Of a stretch of DNA of 64,000 nucleotides, positions 35,237 through 44,190 are shown piece after piece; within the stretch, counting starts at the first letter, position 1, and every line of letters starts with the position of its first letter. This DNA comes from Petrocella atlantisensis (GTDB taxonomy: Bacteria; Bacillota; Clostridia; Lachnospirales; Vallitaleaceae), in NCBI RefSeq assembly GCF_900538275.1, contig NZ_LR130778.1, positions 2,910,001 through 2,974,000 on the forward strand. The letters run 5' to 3'. The translations under genes were made by a program, and so were the position numbers. Below the pieces are notes generated by a model that did no database searches, was not told the DNA's origin, and saw only the letters and a list, made by a program, of their open reading frames with translations.

Positions 35237-36108
35237 GAAAGGTCATCGTTGCAGCAACTCAAATGAGCTGCTCATCAGATAAGAAGGAAAATATACTAAA
35301 AGCAGACCGATTGGTCAGAGAAGCAGCTGCAAAAGGTGCACAAATTATTCTAATACAGGAGCTATTTGAAACACCTTATTTTTGCCAGGTTGAAAAACCA
35401 GCATATTATGAATATGCCACATCTGTCGAAGACAATATGGCTATCTTGCATTTTAAAGCTGTAGCTAAAGAACTTGAGGTTGTATTACCGATTAGCTTCT
35501 ATGAGAAAAAAAACAATGCCAGGTATAACGCGATTGCTATCATAGATGCTACCGGTGAAGTGCTAGGCATCTATAGAAAAAGTCATATTCCTGATGGGCC
35601 TGGGTATGAAGAAAAGTATTATTTCAATCCTGGAGACACAGGTTTTAAAGTATGGTCCACAAAATATGGTGTTATCGGTGTTGGTATTTGTTGGGATCAG
35701 TGGTTTCCGGAAGCGGCAAGAGTTATGGCGCTTATGGGTGCTGAGATGCTATTATATCCCACAGCCATTGGATCAGAGCCTCATAGCCCAGAGGTTGACT
35801 CGAAAGACCATTGGCAGCGTTGTATGATGGGACATTCGGCGTGTAATCTTATGCCGGTCATTGCCTCAAACCGTATTGGAGAAGAGAAGGATGATGAATC
35901 ATCGATTGTCTTTTATGGATCCTCCTTCATAACCGATGCTACAGGAAATAAAATTGCGGAAGCCTCACGGGATGAAGAAACCATTCTACTTGCGGAGCTT
36001 GACTTGGAAAAAAATGAAAATCAACGCATTGAATGGGGAATTTTTAGAGATCGCCGACCGGATTTGTATCAGCCCATTTTAACGAACGATGGATATTTGA
36101 AAATATAG
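35233..36108 (+). CDS. aguB: N-carbamoylputrescine amidase
   Basis: A nitrilase-superfamily hydrolase of 291 residues that turns N-carbamoylputrescine into putrescine, CO2 and ammonia. The Glu-Lys-Cys triad is visible in LIQELFE, IYRKSHIPDGPGY and GVGICWDQWFPEAAR. It starts within the aguA stop as ATGA. Together the two genes form a complete agmatine-to-putrescine route; no arginine decarboxylase is in the window, so agmatine is taken up or made elsewhere. Confidence 0.96.
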   Translation: MRKVIVAATQMSCSSDKKENILKADRLVREAAAKGAQIILIQELFETPYFCQVEKPAYYEYATSVEDNMAILHFKAVAKELEVVLPISFYEKKNNARYNAIAIIDATGEVLGIYRKSHIPDGPGYEEKYYFNPGDTGFKVWSTKYGVIGVGICWDQWFPEAARVMALMGAEMLLYPTAIGSEPHSPEVDSKDHWQRCMMGHSACNLMPVIASNRIGEEKDDESSIVFYGSSFITDATGNKIAEASRDEETILLAELDLEKNENQRIEWGIFRDRRPDLYQPILTNDGYLKI

Positions 36109-36119
36109 GAGGTTTTTTT

Positions 36120-38075
36120 ATGCGAGATATATTTTTTTCGAAAGAGAAAATGAAATACTATGAGCTATTAAGTCGCCAATTTCCAACGATTCAAGATGTC
36201 AGTCGTGAGATTATTAATCTTGAAGCTATTACAAATCTGCCTAAAGGTACCGAACATTTTCTGTCAGATGTCCATGGTGAGCATGAAGCGTTTGTGCATA
36301 TCTTAAAAAATGGATCAGGTGTGGTACGACGTAAAGTCGAAGAAATTTTTGGAGAAACCTTATCTGAAGATGAGAAAAGCAAGTTTGCCAGTCTTATTTA
36401 TTATCCCAAAGAAACATTGTTTCATATGAAGCAAAGCAAGGATAAGGTAGAGGAGGCTTGGTACCATCAAACCTTGAAACAGTTGGTAAGTGTATGCCGA
36501 GAGGCATCTTCTAAATACACCAGATCGAAAGTTAGAAAAGCCCTTCCTAAAGGTTTTGAATATATCCTTGAAGAACTCTTGCATGAACAAGAGTATGTCG
36601 AAAATAAGCAGGCCTATTATGACAGCATCCTTAGCACGATTATTGAAGTTGGACAAGTGGAGCCGTTTATCATTGCCATTAGTGAACTGATTCAAAGATT
36701 TGCCATTGACCATCTTCATATCATTGGAGATATTTATGATCGCGGGCCAGGTGCTCATATTATTCTGGATACTTTAATGAAATACCATTCAATTGATATG
36801 CAGTGGGGGAATCATGATATTGTGTGGATGGGCGCTTATGCCGGTTCTCTTCCTTGTATCGCAAACGTACTAAGGGTATCCATGCGCTATGGGAATCATG
36901 AATTATTAGAAGAAAACTATGGGATTAACTTACTGCCTCTAGCCAAATTCGCCATGCAGACTTATAAATATGTGGAACCTTCTTTTATGCCTAAGGTGAT
37001 TAGTGAACTGAATCAAAAGGATGCATTGTTAATCGGGCAAATGCATAAAGCCATATCGATTATTATGTTTAAGTTGGAAGGACAATTTATAACACGCCAT
37101 CCAGAATATAATATTCAGAACCGATTGTTATTGAACTTTATCGATTATGAAAAAGATACCATCACTTTAGATGGAGAAATCTATAAATTGGATTGGTTCG
37201 GTTCTCCAACCATAGACCCGAAATATCCCTATGAGTTGTCGAATGAAGAAATGGAAATTATCCTCAAATTAAAAACATCCTTTATGACCAATGAAAAACT
37301 GAAATCACATATTGATTTTATGATGGCAAAAGGGAGCATCTATTTGAACTATAACAATAATTTACTTTTTCATGGTTGTATACCTACAGATGAAGACGGT
37401 AAATTCTCAAGGGTAACCCTAGATGGTGGTACCTATTCGGGAAAAGCCTTGCTAGATCACTATGAAAAAATGTTAAGAAGCAGTTATGCGAGAAGATTTG
37501 AAGCAGTAGATGACTACGACATCGATATTTTCTATTACTTATGGATGGGACAATACTCATCTCTATTTGGAAAAAGTGTAATGAAAACCTTTGAAAGGTA
37601 CTTTATTAAGGATCCAATAACCCATAAAGAATATAAGAATCCCTATTATAAACATTATTTTAGTGCAGATTATTGTGACAAGGTCTTTGAAGAATTCAGG
37701 ATGAATAAAAAAGTATCCAGAATTGTGAATGGGCATGTGCCGGTTCGTGTTGGTAAAGGTGAATCGCCGGTTAAAGCGGATGGTAAACTGATCGTTATTG
37801 ATGGCGGTTTATCAAAAGCCTATCAGCCTGTTACCAACATTGCCGGTTATACCTTAATCTATAATTCACACGGTCTATTGTTAGCAACTCATGAGCCCTT
37901 TGATTCAGCGAAAGAAGCCATAGACCATAATGTAGACCTGATATCTGAGATTAGTATTATTCATAAAGCCGATCACAGAGTACTGGTTGGCGAAACGGAT
38001 ATAGGGAAAAAACTTAAAGAAGATATCAATAACCTTAAAACTTTGCTTGGTATGTATCAAAAAGGTATTTTGTAA
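36120..38075 (+). CDS. fbp: fructose-1,6-bisphosphatase, class III
   Basis: Gluconeogenic enzyme of the Firmicutes-specific class III, 651 residues, the normal length. The metallophosphatase motifs are FLSDVHGEHEA, IIGDIYDRGPGA and MQWGNHDIVWMG, with later histidines in NGHVPVRVGKGESP. AGGAGG precedes the ATG and the gap from aguB is only 11 bp, so it is probably read on the same transcript as the polyamine genes, although the pathways are unrelated. It ends just before overlapping hairpins and the pheS promoter. Confidence 0.95.
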   Translation: MRDIFFSKEKMKYYELLSRQFPTIQDVSREIINLEAITNLPKGTEHFLSDVHGEHEAFVHILKNGSGVVRRKVEEIFGETLSEDEKSKFASLIYYPKETLFHMKQSKDKVEEAWYHQTLKQLVSVCREASSKYTRSKVRKALPKGFEYILEELLHEQEYVENKQAYYDSILSTIIEVGQVEPFIIAISELIQRFAIDHLHIIGDIYDRGPGAHIILDTLMKYHSIDMQWGNHDIVWMGAYAGSLPCIANVLRVSMRYGNHELLEENYGINLLPLAKFAMQTYKYVEPSFMPKVISELNQKDALLIGQMHKAISIIMFKLEGQFITRHPEYNIQNRLLLNFIDYEKDTITLDGEIYKLDWFGSPTIDPKYPYELSNEEMEIILKLKTSFMTNEKLKSHIDFMMAKGSIYLNYNNNLLFHGCIPTDEDGKFSRVTLDGGTYSGKALLDHYEKMLRSSYARRFEAVDDYDIDIFYYLWMGQYSSLFGKSVMKTFERYFIKDPITHKEYKNPYYKHYFSADYCDKVFEEFRMNKKVSRIVNGHVPVRVGKGESPVKADGKLIVIDGGLSKAYQPVTNIAGYTLIYNSHGLLLATHEPFDSAKEAIDHNVDLISEISIIHKADHRVLVGETDIGKKLKEDINNLKTLLGMYQKGIL

Positions 38076-38079
38076 AGTC

Positions 38080-38137
38080 AATAAGTGCTTAACTGTCAAG
38101 AACTTCTTGGCAGAAAAGCACTTATTTCTTGACAGTT
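38080..38137. terminator. interleaved hairpins after fbp
   Basis: Stem 1: AATAAGTGCTT (38080-38090) with AAGCACTTATT (38116-38126). Stem 2: AACTGTCAAGAA (38091-38102) with TTCTTGACAGTT (38126-38137). Each is a perfect pairing. The arms alternate and share base 38126, so they could form a pseudoknot or two competing folds. The right arm of stem 2 contains the -35 of the pheS promoter. Stem 1 lies 5 bp after the fbp stop and may act as its terminator. Confidence 0.7.
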
Positions 38138-38156
38138 AGGTCAAATATGTTACAAT
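38129..38156 (+). promoter_or_regulatory. promoter of the pheST T-box transcript
   Basis: TTGACA (38129-38134), 16 bp and TACAAT (38151-38156), with TG at 38148-38149 as an extended -10. The start of transcription should be about 38163, directly before the T-box. Confidence 0.75.
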
Positions 38157-38163
38157 ATAGTCA

Positions 38164-38420
38164 ATTGTAAAAGCGATGACGGTGTTAAGAACTATAATTG
38201 GTTCTTAGTAGATGATCGGTTTCCTTTAGAGAGTAGGTGTCTTAGGCTGTGAACACCTATAGGTTCAGCCGATGATTGAACTTCCCACTTGAGCTGCATG
38301 TCTGAAAAGAGTAGGACATGCCGTTAACGCACGTTAAGCGTCCAAAGTGCCTGCTACTGCAGGAATTAGGGTGGTACCGCCGATGAAATCGGTCCCTTGT
38401 TAGGGATGGATTTTTTTTAT
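38164..38420 (+). promoter_or_regulatory. T-box leader (tRNA-Phe sensing)
   Basis: The T-box sequence AGGGTGGTACCGC is at 38368-38380, followed by an intrinsic terminator (GGTCCCTTGTTAGGGAT, then TTTTTTTT). Upstream stem I contains an AGAGAG element (38227 onward) and a specifier region reading GAACTTCCC, where TTC (38282-38284) is a Phe codon. Uncharged tRNA-Phe would stabilise the antiterminator and allow pheST expression. Confidence 0.95.
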
Positions 38421-38458
38421 TGTGAAAAATCATGTACTGAAAAACGAAAGGAGTCCTA

Positions 38459-39478
38459 ATGAAAGAACAGCTGGAAGCAATTAAAATCAAAGTCGTAAGA
38501 AATCTGGACAACATAGCGAACCTTAAGGCACTAGAAGAGGTCCGCGTTAACATACTGGGGAAAAAAGGAGAATTAACATCCATTCTAAAAGGTATGAAAG
38601 ATGTTGCGCCAGAAGATCGTCCTACAATAGGCGCCCTAGTCAATGAGGTAAGAACGGACATCGAAGCAGCTCTAGAAAATGCTAAGAACAATCTAGCGTC
38701 AAAAGCCAGAGAACAACAACTTAAAGAAGAGGTCATTGACGTGACCATGCCTTCTAACAAAAAAGTTCTAGGACATCGTCATCCTATGCACATTGTCCTT
38801 GAAGATTTGAAAAACATATTTATTGGGATGGGCTATCAGATTGCAAAAGGCCCGGAAATTGAAGAGGACTATTATAATTTTAAAGCATTAAATATTCCGG
38901 AAGATCATCCTGCAAGAGACGAACAGGATACCTTTTATATTGATAAGAATTTTGTTCTTAGAACGTCGACATCACCAACACAAGTACATGTCATGGAACA
39001 TGAAAAACCGCCTATTCGTGTCATAGCTCCAGGAAGGGTATACCGTTCAGATGAAGTTGATGCAACCCATTCACCTATGTTTCATCAGGTAGAAGGCTTG
39101 GTTATAGATGAGAACATTACGATGGCAGATCTTAAGGGAGCTTTGGCGGAATTTGTCAAAGAGCTATATGGGGAAGATGCTAAAGTGCGTTTTAGACCCC
39201 ATTATTTTCCTTTTACGGAGCCCAGTGCTGAGGTAGATGTATCTTGTTTTAAATGTGGTGGTACAGGTTGTAATATATGTAAAGGATCCGGATGGATTGA
39301 AATCCTTGGCTGTGGCATGGTGCATCCAAAAGTGCTTGAGATGTCTGGCATAGATCCTACCAAATACAGCGGATTTGCCTTTGGTATGGGTCTTGAGCGT
39401 ATAACGATGTTAAGGTATGGCATTGAAGATCTGAGACTTTTTTATGAAAATGATATTCGATTTTTAAAGCAGTTTTAA
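38459..39478 (+). CDS. pheS: phenylalanine--tRNA ligase alpha subunit
   Basis: The catalytic class II subunit, 339 residues. An N-terminal coiled-coil (about 1-85) grips tRNA. The class II core has GHRHPMHIVLEDLKNIFIGMGY, motif 2 in RVIAPGRVYRSDEVDATHSPMFHQVEG and motif 3 in GFAFGMGLERITMLRYG. A zinc-finger-like insertion CFKCGGTGCNICKGSG at about 261-276 is typical of Firmicute enzymes. GAAAGGAG precedes the ATG. It is controlled by the T-box leader and linked to pheT with a 28-bp gap. Confidence 0.97.
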   Translation: MKEQLEAIKIKVVRNLDNIANLKALEEVRVNILGKKGELTSILKGMKDVAPEDRPTIGALVNEVRTDIEAALENAKNNLASKAREQQLKEEVIDVTMPSNKKVLGHRHPMHIVLEDLKNIFIGMGYQIAKGPEIEEDYYNFKALNIPEDHPARDEQDTFYIDKNFVLRTSTSPTQVHVMEHEKPPIRVIAPGRVYRSDEVDATHSPMFHQVEGLVIDENITMADLKGALAEFVKELYGEDAKVRFRPHYFPFTEPSAEVDVSCFKCGGTGCNICKGSGWIEILGCGMVHPKVLEMSGIDPTKYSGFAFGMGLERITMLRYGIEDLRLFYENDIRFLKQF

Positions 39479-39506
39479 TGAGGTGGACAGAAAGGAGTAG
39501 CAGACT

Positions 39507-41897
39507 ATGAATGTATCAATGAATTGGTTAAAAGAATATGTGACAATAGATAATGATGTACAGACATTTGCGGACAAGATGACCATGTCCGGTTCGAATG
39601 TAGATCGTATAGAAAAAAAAGGAGAAGCCATTACAGATGTTGTCATCGGTAAGGTTCTAGAAATTGTAAAACATCCGGATGCAGATAAATTAGTTGTAAC
39701 CCAAGTGGATGTGGGAGAAAAAACCATTCAGATTGTAACGGGTGCTGAAAATATGAAGGTTGGAGACTTAGTGCCGGTAGCCCTTCCGGGCGCAAATCTT
39801 GCAGAAGGCTTGAAAATCAAGGAAGGTCGGCTTAGAGGCATAGCTTCTAACGGTATGATGTGCTCAGTAGAAGAATTGGGTCTGGATCCGGAGCATTTCC
39901 CGGATGCACCTGAACACGGCATCTATATTATAAAAGGTGATTACCCACTGGGTAGTGATGCAAAGCCTGTTTTTGGACTGGATGATGCTATTATTGAATT
40001 TGAGATTACATCGAACCGTCCGGACTGTTTTAGTTTGCTTGGGATTGCAAGAGAAGCAGCAGCAACCGTAGATGCAGATTTTCACTATCCGGAAATTCAT
40101 TTTAATGAAGTGGCGGGTGATATCAACCAACATGCTTCTGTAGAAGTCATTGCAACCGATCTATGTCCCAGATTTGTAGCAAAAGTTTTAGTGGATGTGG
40201 ACATAAAGCCTTCACCAAAATGGATGCAAGACAGGTTAAGATCTGTAGGTATACGACCCATCAATAACTTAGTAGATATAACTAACTTTGTCATGGTTGA
40301 AATGGGCCAACCCATGCATGCTTATGACCTTGAAGAGTTGATTCATGGGAAAATTATTGTAAGGCGTGCCAAAGACAAAGAAAAAATGATGACCCTTGAT
40401 GGTGAAGAAAGAGAATTAGATGATACCATGCTTGTCATAGCAGGGGAAGAAGAAGTCATTGGCGTAGCAGGTGTTATGGGTGGTGAAGGTTCTAAAGTCA
40501 AAGACCATACCGGAATGATTTTACTTGAGGCAGCCAACTTTGACCCAGCCAGTATTCGGAAAACCTCAAAAAAAATAGGTCTAAGAACGGATGCATCCAC
40601 AAAATTCGAAAAACATCTTGATCCAAATACAGCCTTGATTGCTATGGAACGTGCCTGTCAATTGGCAGAGATGATAGGTGCCGGTCGAGTTATGGCAGGC
40701 ATTATTGATGTGAATAACAGCAAAAGAGAGCCTAACAAGGTGGCCTATAATGTTGGAAATATAAACCGACTTTTAGGAACGGATATTTCAGAAGAAGAAA
40801 TGGTAGGTTATTTCAAACGTTTGGAGTTTGTGGTTAACGAAGAACAAAAAGAAATTTTGGCACCTACATTTAGAGCCGATATCGAATGTGAAGCGGACTT
40901 GGCTGAAGAAGTGGCAAGGCTATATGGTTATGACCTTCTACCAACAACCCTTGCAACCGGGACACCTACAGTCGGTAAAAAGAATTTTACTCAAAGAATG
41001 GAAGACCTAACAAGACAGATTATGGAAGATTGCAGTCTCAATGAAGCGATGACCTATTCTTTTGAGTCACCGAAAGTATATGATAAGTTAAAGCTTGAAT
41101 TAGATAGCCCACTTAGAGTCGCGGTGAAGATTGATAACCCGCTTGGAGAAGATTTTAGTGTCATGCGTACATCAACGGTTAATGGCATGTTACAAGCCCT
41201 ATCCAATAATTATGCCAAAAGAAATGAAAAGGTTGGCTTATATGAAATCGGCACCATCTATGAACCAAAGGCCATCCCTCTTAAAGAATTGCCTAAAGAG
41301 TCTCAGAAGTTAACCATTGGTATGTATGGTGACTGTGATTTTTTCAAGCTTAAAGGAATTCTGGAAACTTTGTTTGAAGCTTTTAATTGTCTTGACTTGG
41401 CAAAATGGGATCCTAATTTAGATGTATCCTACCTTCACCCGGGACGAAAAGCTAAAGTCTTATTAAAAAACAAAGATATCGGTTATATTGGTGAGGTGCA
41501 TCCGGATGTTTTGGATGCATACGATATTCATGATAAGGCTTATATTGCGGTCATTGATATGAAAGATCTGATTGATGAAGCGACACTTGACCATAAATAC
41601 ACACCAGTTCCTAGGTATCCGGCAGTTAACAGAGACTTGGCTATGTTGGTAAAAGAAGAAATATTGGTTGGCACGATTGAAGAGGTCATCCGAAGATACT
41701 CCGGAAAAATACTCGAAAAATTAGAGTTATTTGATGTCTATAAAGGTAAGCAGATTGAAGCAGGATACAAATCTGTGGCATACGCCCTATCCTTTAGAGC
41801 GGCAGACCATACTTTACAGGAAAAAGAAATTAGCAAAACCATGGAAAAAATTCTGAAGGGTCTGGAAAATGAACTCGGAGCTACCTTAAGAAAATAG
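39507..41897 (+). CDS. pheT: phenylalanine--tRNA ligase beta subunit
   Basis: The large subunit, 796 residues. In order: an OB-fold tRNA-binding domain (VVIGKVLEIVKHPDADKLVV, about 40-150), the B3/B4 editing domain (about 210-380), the B5 helix-turn-helix-like domain (about 400-475), a catalytically inert synthetase-like core and the C-terminal FDX-ACB anticodon-binding domain (PAVNRDLAMLVKEEILVGTI..., about 705-796). All parts are present. GAAAGGAG precedes the ATG. It ends just before the long hairpin at 41920. Confidence 0.97.
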   Translation: MNVSMNWLKEYVTIDNDVQTFADKMTMSGSNVDRIEKKGEAITDVVIGKVLEIVKHPDADKLVVTQVDVGEKTIQIVTGAENMKVGDLVPVALPGANLAEGLKIKEGRLRGIASNGMMCSVEELGLDPEHFPDAPEHGIYIIKGDYPLGSDAKPVFGLDDAIIEFEITSNRPDCFSLLGIAREAAATVDADFHYPEIHFNEVAGDINQHASVEVIATDLCPRFVAKVLVDVDIKPSPKWMQDRLRSVGIRPINNLVDITNFVMVEMGQPMHAYDLEELIHGKIIVRRAKDKEKMMTLDGEERELDDTMLVIAGEEEVIGVAGVMGGEGSKVKDHTGMILLEAANFDPASIRKTSKKIGLRTDASTKFEKHLDPNTALIAMERACQLAEMIGAGRVMAGIIDVNNSKREPNKVAYNVGNINRLLGTDISEEEMVGYFKRLEFVVNEEQKEILAPTFRADIECEADLAEEVARLYGYDLLPTTLATGTPTVGKKNFTQRMEDLTRQIMEDCSLNEAMTYSFESPKVYDKLKLELDSPLRVAVKIDNPLGEDFSVMRTSTVNGMLQALSNNYAKRNEKVGLYEIGTIYEPKAIPLKELPKESQKLTIGMYGDCDFFKLKGILETLFEAFNCLDLAKWDPNLDVSYLHPGRKAKVLLKNKDIGYIGEVHPDVLDAYDIHDKAYIAVIDMKDLIDEATLDHKYTPVPRYPAVNRDLAMLVKEEILVGTIEEVIRRYSGKILEKLELFDVYKGKQIEAGYKSVAYALSFRAADHTLQEKEISKTMEKILKGLENELGATLRK

Positions 41898-41919
41898 ACT
41901 ATATTGACTAGCTTTTTTA

Positions 41920-41968
41920 AAGAAACCCCTTTATAATAATGAGTGACATCATTATAAAGGGGTTTCTT
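41920..41968. terminator. long hairpin covering the ribosome binding site of the next gene
   Basis: Perfect 18-bp arms: AAGAAACCCCTTTATAAT (41920-41937) and its inverted copy (41951-41968), extended by ATG/CAT with one mismatch. The right arm holds AAAGGGG (41956-41962), the Shine-Dalgarno of the SpoIID-like gene at 41969. The left arm holds a TATAAT (41932-41937). It probably terminates pheST reading and hides the ribosome binding site in any readthrough RNA. Confidence 0.75.
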
Positions 41969-43603
41969 ATGATAATAGAAAAGTACTTGGGTATAGAAAA
42001 AATAAATAACTTTAAAAAAAGAAGCTATTTCATGGTTTTGATTTCTTTTTTGTTGATTTTTATGAACATGACGGATATAAACAGTAAGGCAGTAAATTCT
42101 AATCTAGATACCTTAAGAATTGGCTTAGTTACTCAGTTTAAAGATCAGGATCAGATACAAGTGTTTAATAAGTCAATTGTGCCAGGATTCCATAGTAATG
42201 ATACATGGATACCGGAATCTACAGTTTTCTCTAAGAGCCAGATGTTTTCTTTCATGCCTTCAACTGGGACATATCTTGTTTCAGAAGAGGTTTTTGAAGA
42301 TTATGAAAGGGCTCAGTCAAAGGCAGATCAATTAAAGACAGATGGCTTTGCGGTATATCCCGGTTTAGTAGACGTCAACACATGGAAAATCTATGTTGAA
42401 ACAGGGGATATTCAAGAGACACTAGATCATATACATACACTCTATGATATAGAATTCGTAGAGGCACCTTATAACAGTGAACGCTTAATCATGACTTTTG
42501 ACCAGACTCAAGGTATAATTTTTGATAACAGTCAAGATAGAGTAGCTGCCATCGGAAGCAATGACAAAATAGGCGATGCCACGGTCATGAACCTTGGAAA
42601 AGCGACGTATCGAGGTAAAATCGAAATAGGAAGGTACGGAAAAGAAAAACTTCAAGCGGTTAACATCGTTAATTTGGAAGACTATCTCTATAGTGTTGTT
42701 GTTTCGGAAATCTATGCATCATGGCCGATAGAAAGCATTAAGGCACAAGCCGTTGCGGCCCGTACCTTTGCCACCTATTATGTTACAGTTGCAAACAAAT
42801 TCCCAAACGCGCCTTATGATTTGGATGATACAGTAAATTCGCAAGTATATAAAGGTTATGGTGTTGAAGACAAACGTGTAACGGTTGCAGTAGATGACAC
42901 GAAGGGAAAAATGATCTATTATGATGGTTCCGTCATACCGGCGTATTTCTTCTCAACCAGCGGTGGGCGAACAGAAGCCAGTGAATATGTTTGGACAGCT
43001 TCTGTACCATATTTAAAAAGTATGCCGGATCTTTATGAAACAGAGCCGGCAAGAGCGCCTTGGGTCAAGACCTATACACCGGTTGAAATTGAAAATGAAT
43101 TGATGAAAAGAGACATAGCAGTAGGCACAGTCCTAGATCTTGAAGTGATGGGTTATACAGAAGCAGGTAGAGTCCTTGAATTAAATGTAATTGGAAGTAG
43201 TAGTGCTTATATTCTACGCAAAGAGACCATGCGCCAATGGTTGGGTATGGATAGTCGTAAATTCACCTTAATAAAACCGAAAGATGTACCATTTTTTAAA
43301 CACTCGGTAATCTCAGGGAAAGATTATGTTGGTGTTGTGGATTACAATAATGCTTATGTTATTAATGGAAGTGGAAGATCAGAAAGATTACTTGGTCAGA
43401 AGGAACAAGTTATTGTCATGAGCGCTGATAATATTATAAATCAACCGATGATATCAGGGGGAGCTGGGAAATTTATCTTGGCTGGAGTTGGTTATGGGCA
43501 TGGTGTCGGCATGAGTCAATCCGGGGCAAAAGGGATGGCACTGGCAGGTTATACTTATACGGATATATTGGAATATTATTATAAAGGTGTTGAAGTAAAA
43601 TAA
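41969..43603 (+). CDS. SpoIID/LytB domain protein
   Basis: A 544-residue exported protein. A membrane anchor/signal lies at about 15-35 (SYFMVLISFLLIFMNM). A region with a SPOR-like pattern (DYERAQSKADQLKTDGFAVYPG, about 110-150) follows. The SpoIID/LytB domain covers about residues 225-420, with EDYLYSVVVSEIYASWPIESIKAQAVAARTFA and the glycan-binding DTVNSQVYKGYG. VGYGHGVGMSQSGAKGMA near the C-terminus is typical. SpoIID-type proteins cleave denuded glycan strands; LytB-type ones modulate amidases. ATG 41969 follows AAAGGGG inside a hairpin. No other sporulation gene is adjacent. Confidence 0.88.
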   Translation: MIIEKYLGIEKINNFKKRSYFMVLISFLLIFMNMTDINSKAVNSNLDTLRIGLVTQFKDQDQIQVFNKSIVPGFHSNDTWIPESTVFSKSQMFSFMPSTGTYLVSEEVFEDYERAQSKADQLKTDGFAVYPGLVDVNTWKIYVETGDIQETLDHIHTLYDIEFVEAPYNSERLIMTFDQTQGIIFDNSQDRVAAIGSNDKIGDATVMNLGKATYRGKIEIGRYGKEKLQAVNIVNLEDYLYSVVVSEIYASWPIESIKAQAVAARTFATYYVTVANKFPNAPYDLDDTVNSQVYKGYGVEDKRVTVAVDDTKGKMIYYDGSVIPAYFFSTSGGRTEASEYVWTASVPYLKSMPDLYETEPARAPWVKTYTPVEIENELMKRDIAVGTVLDLEVMGYTEAGRVLELNVIGSSSAYILRKETMRQWLGMDSRKFTLIKPKDVPFFKHSVISGKDYVGVVDYNNAYVINGSGRSERLLGQKEQVIVMSADNIINQPMISGGAGKFILAGVGYGHGVGMSQSGAKGMALAGYTYTDILEYYYKGVEVK

Positions 43604-44124
43604 AGGGCGCTGTCTTAGAACAACTATTCTCTGATTTTAGTTCTAGGCTATAATCGTAGATATAACACACAGCTTTTCCTTGCCTTACACTTCGTACGGT
43701 CAGCGGAAAACCTGTGTATCACATCTACTCGGTAATAGGTCGTCATTTCGTCAATAAAAAGCACTGCTCAATCATCCTTCCTTTTTTGCATCCATGTAAA
43801 AATGAAGGACGTTCTACATCCATGTAGAACTGTGATTGATCAGCGCTTTTTCTTTCCTCATTCGGTTTCGCGATAGTAAAAATTTTCTACGCTCAAAAGT
43901 AGCCAATAATCTCGTAATCAGCCAACATCGACCATGAAGTTCCTGGAAGCAGTGTGTATGATGGAGTTAGTCTGCATGGATGCAGACCGCCGACTTTTGG
44001 TGCAGGACGCACCAACTGGAGGCCGTAGTCATACATACTGTGGAAGGGTTTTCTTGGGACCATCTTTAAAACCGCATTCATTTTATACTCAGTTTATACT
44101 AGGGAGTAAAAAAACCTAACTTCA
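43604..44124. ncRNA. densely structured gene-free region, candidate large noncoding RNA
   Basis: No credible gene in about 520 bp, but repeated strong pairings. (1) GTAGAT (43656) / ATCTAC (43723) enclosing ACACAG (43667) / CTGTGT (43712) and TTTTCC (43674) / GGAAAA (43705). (2) A 19-bp outer stem 43756-43774 / 43833-43851 with two mismatches, enclosing a hairpin closed by TCCTTC/GAAGGA (43775-43809) and a perfect 20-base hairpin 43811-43830. (3) GTATGA (43956) / TCATAC (44029) enclosing hairpins 43970-43987 and 43997-44015. Hairpin loops repeat CATCCATG or its complement. Strand is uncertain; a promoter on the minus strand is at 44082-44110. I cannot name the RNA class. Confidence 0.6.
44082..44110 (-). 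promoter_or_regulatory. minus-strand promoter into the structured region
   Basis: On the minus strand TTTACT (44110-44105), 17 bp and TATAAA (44087-44082). It would start RNA near 44075 running through the structured stretch. It lies immediately downstream of the terminator of the AraC gene, so it is placed to make a separate transcript. Confidence 0.5.
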
Positions 44125-44160
44125 TCAAAAAAGTCCCTAAGCTTTTTCACTTAGAGACTT
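44125..44160 (-). terminator. terminator of the AraC gene at 44191
   Basis: On the minus strand AAGTCTCTAAG (44160-44150) pairs with CTTAGGGACTT (44141-44131), one mismatch, followed by TTTTTTGATG. It lies about 30 bp after the AraC stop. Confidence 0.85.
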
Positions 44161-44190
44161 GGTTAACTCATTTAAGTTTTACTTTTACCA

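Noticed and set aside
36360-36758. 132-codon minus-strand frame inside fbp
   Set aside because: Antisense to conserved class III FBPase sequence; no translation signals.
43893-44119. Two short overlapping reading frames on opposite strands in the structured region (minus 43893-44081, plus 43934-44119)
   Set aside because: No ribosome binding sites, odd composition, no family resemblance; the sequence is better explained by nested inverted repeats.
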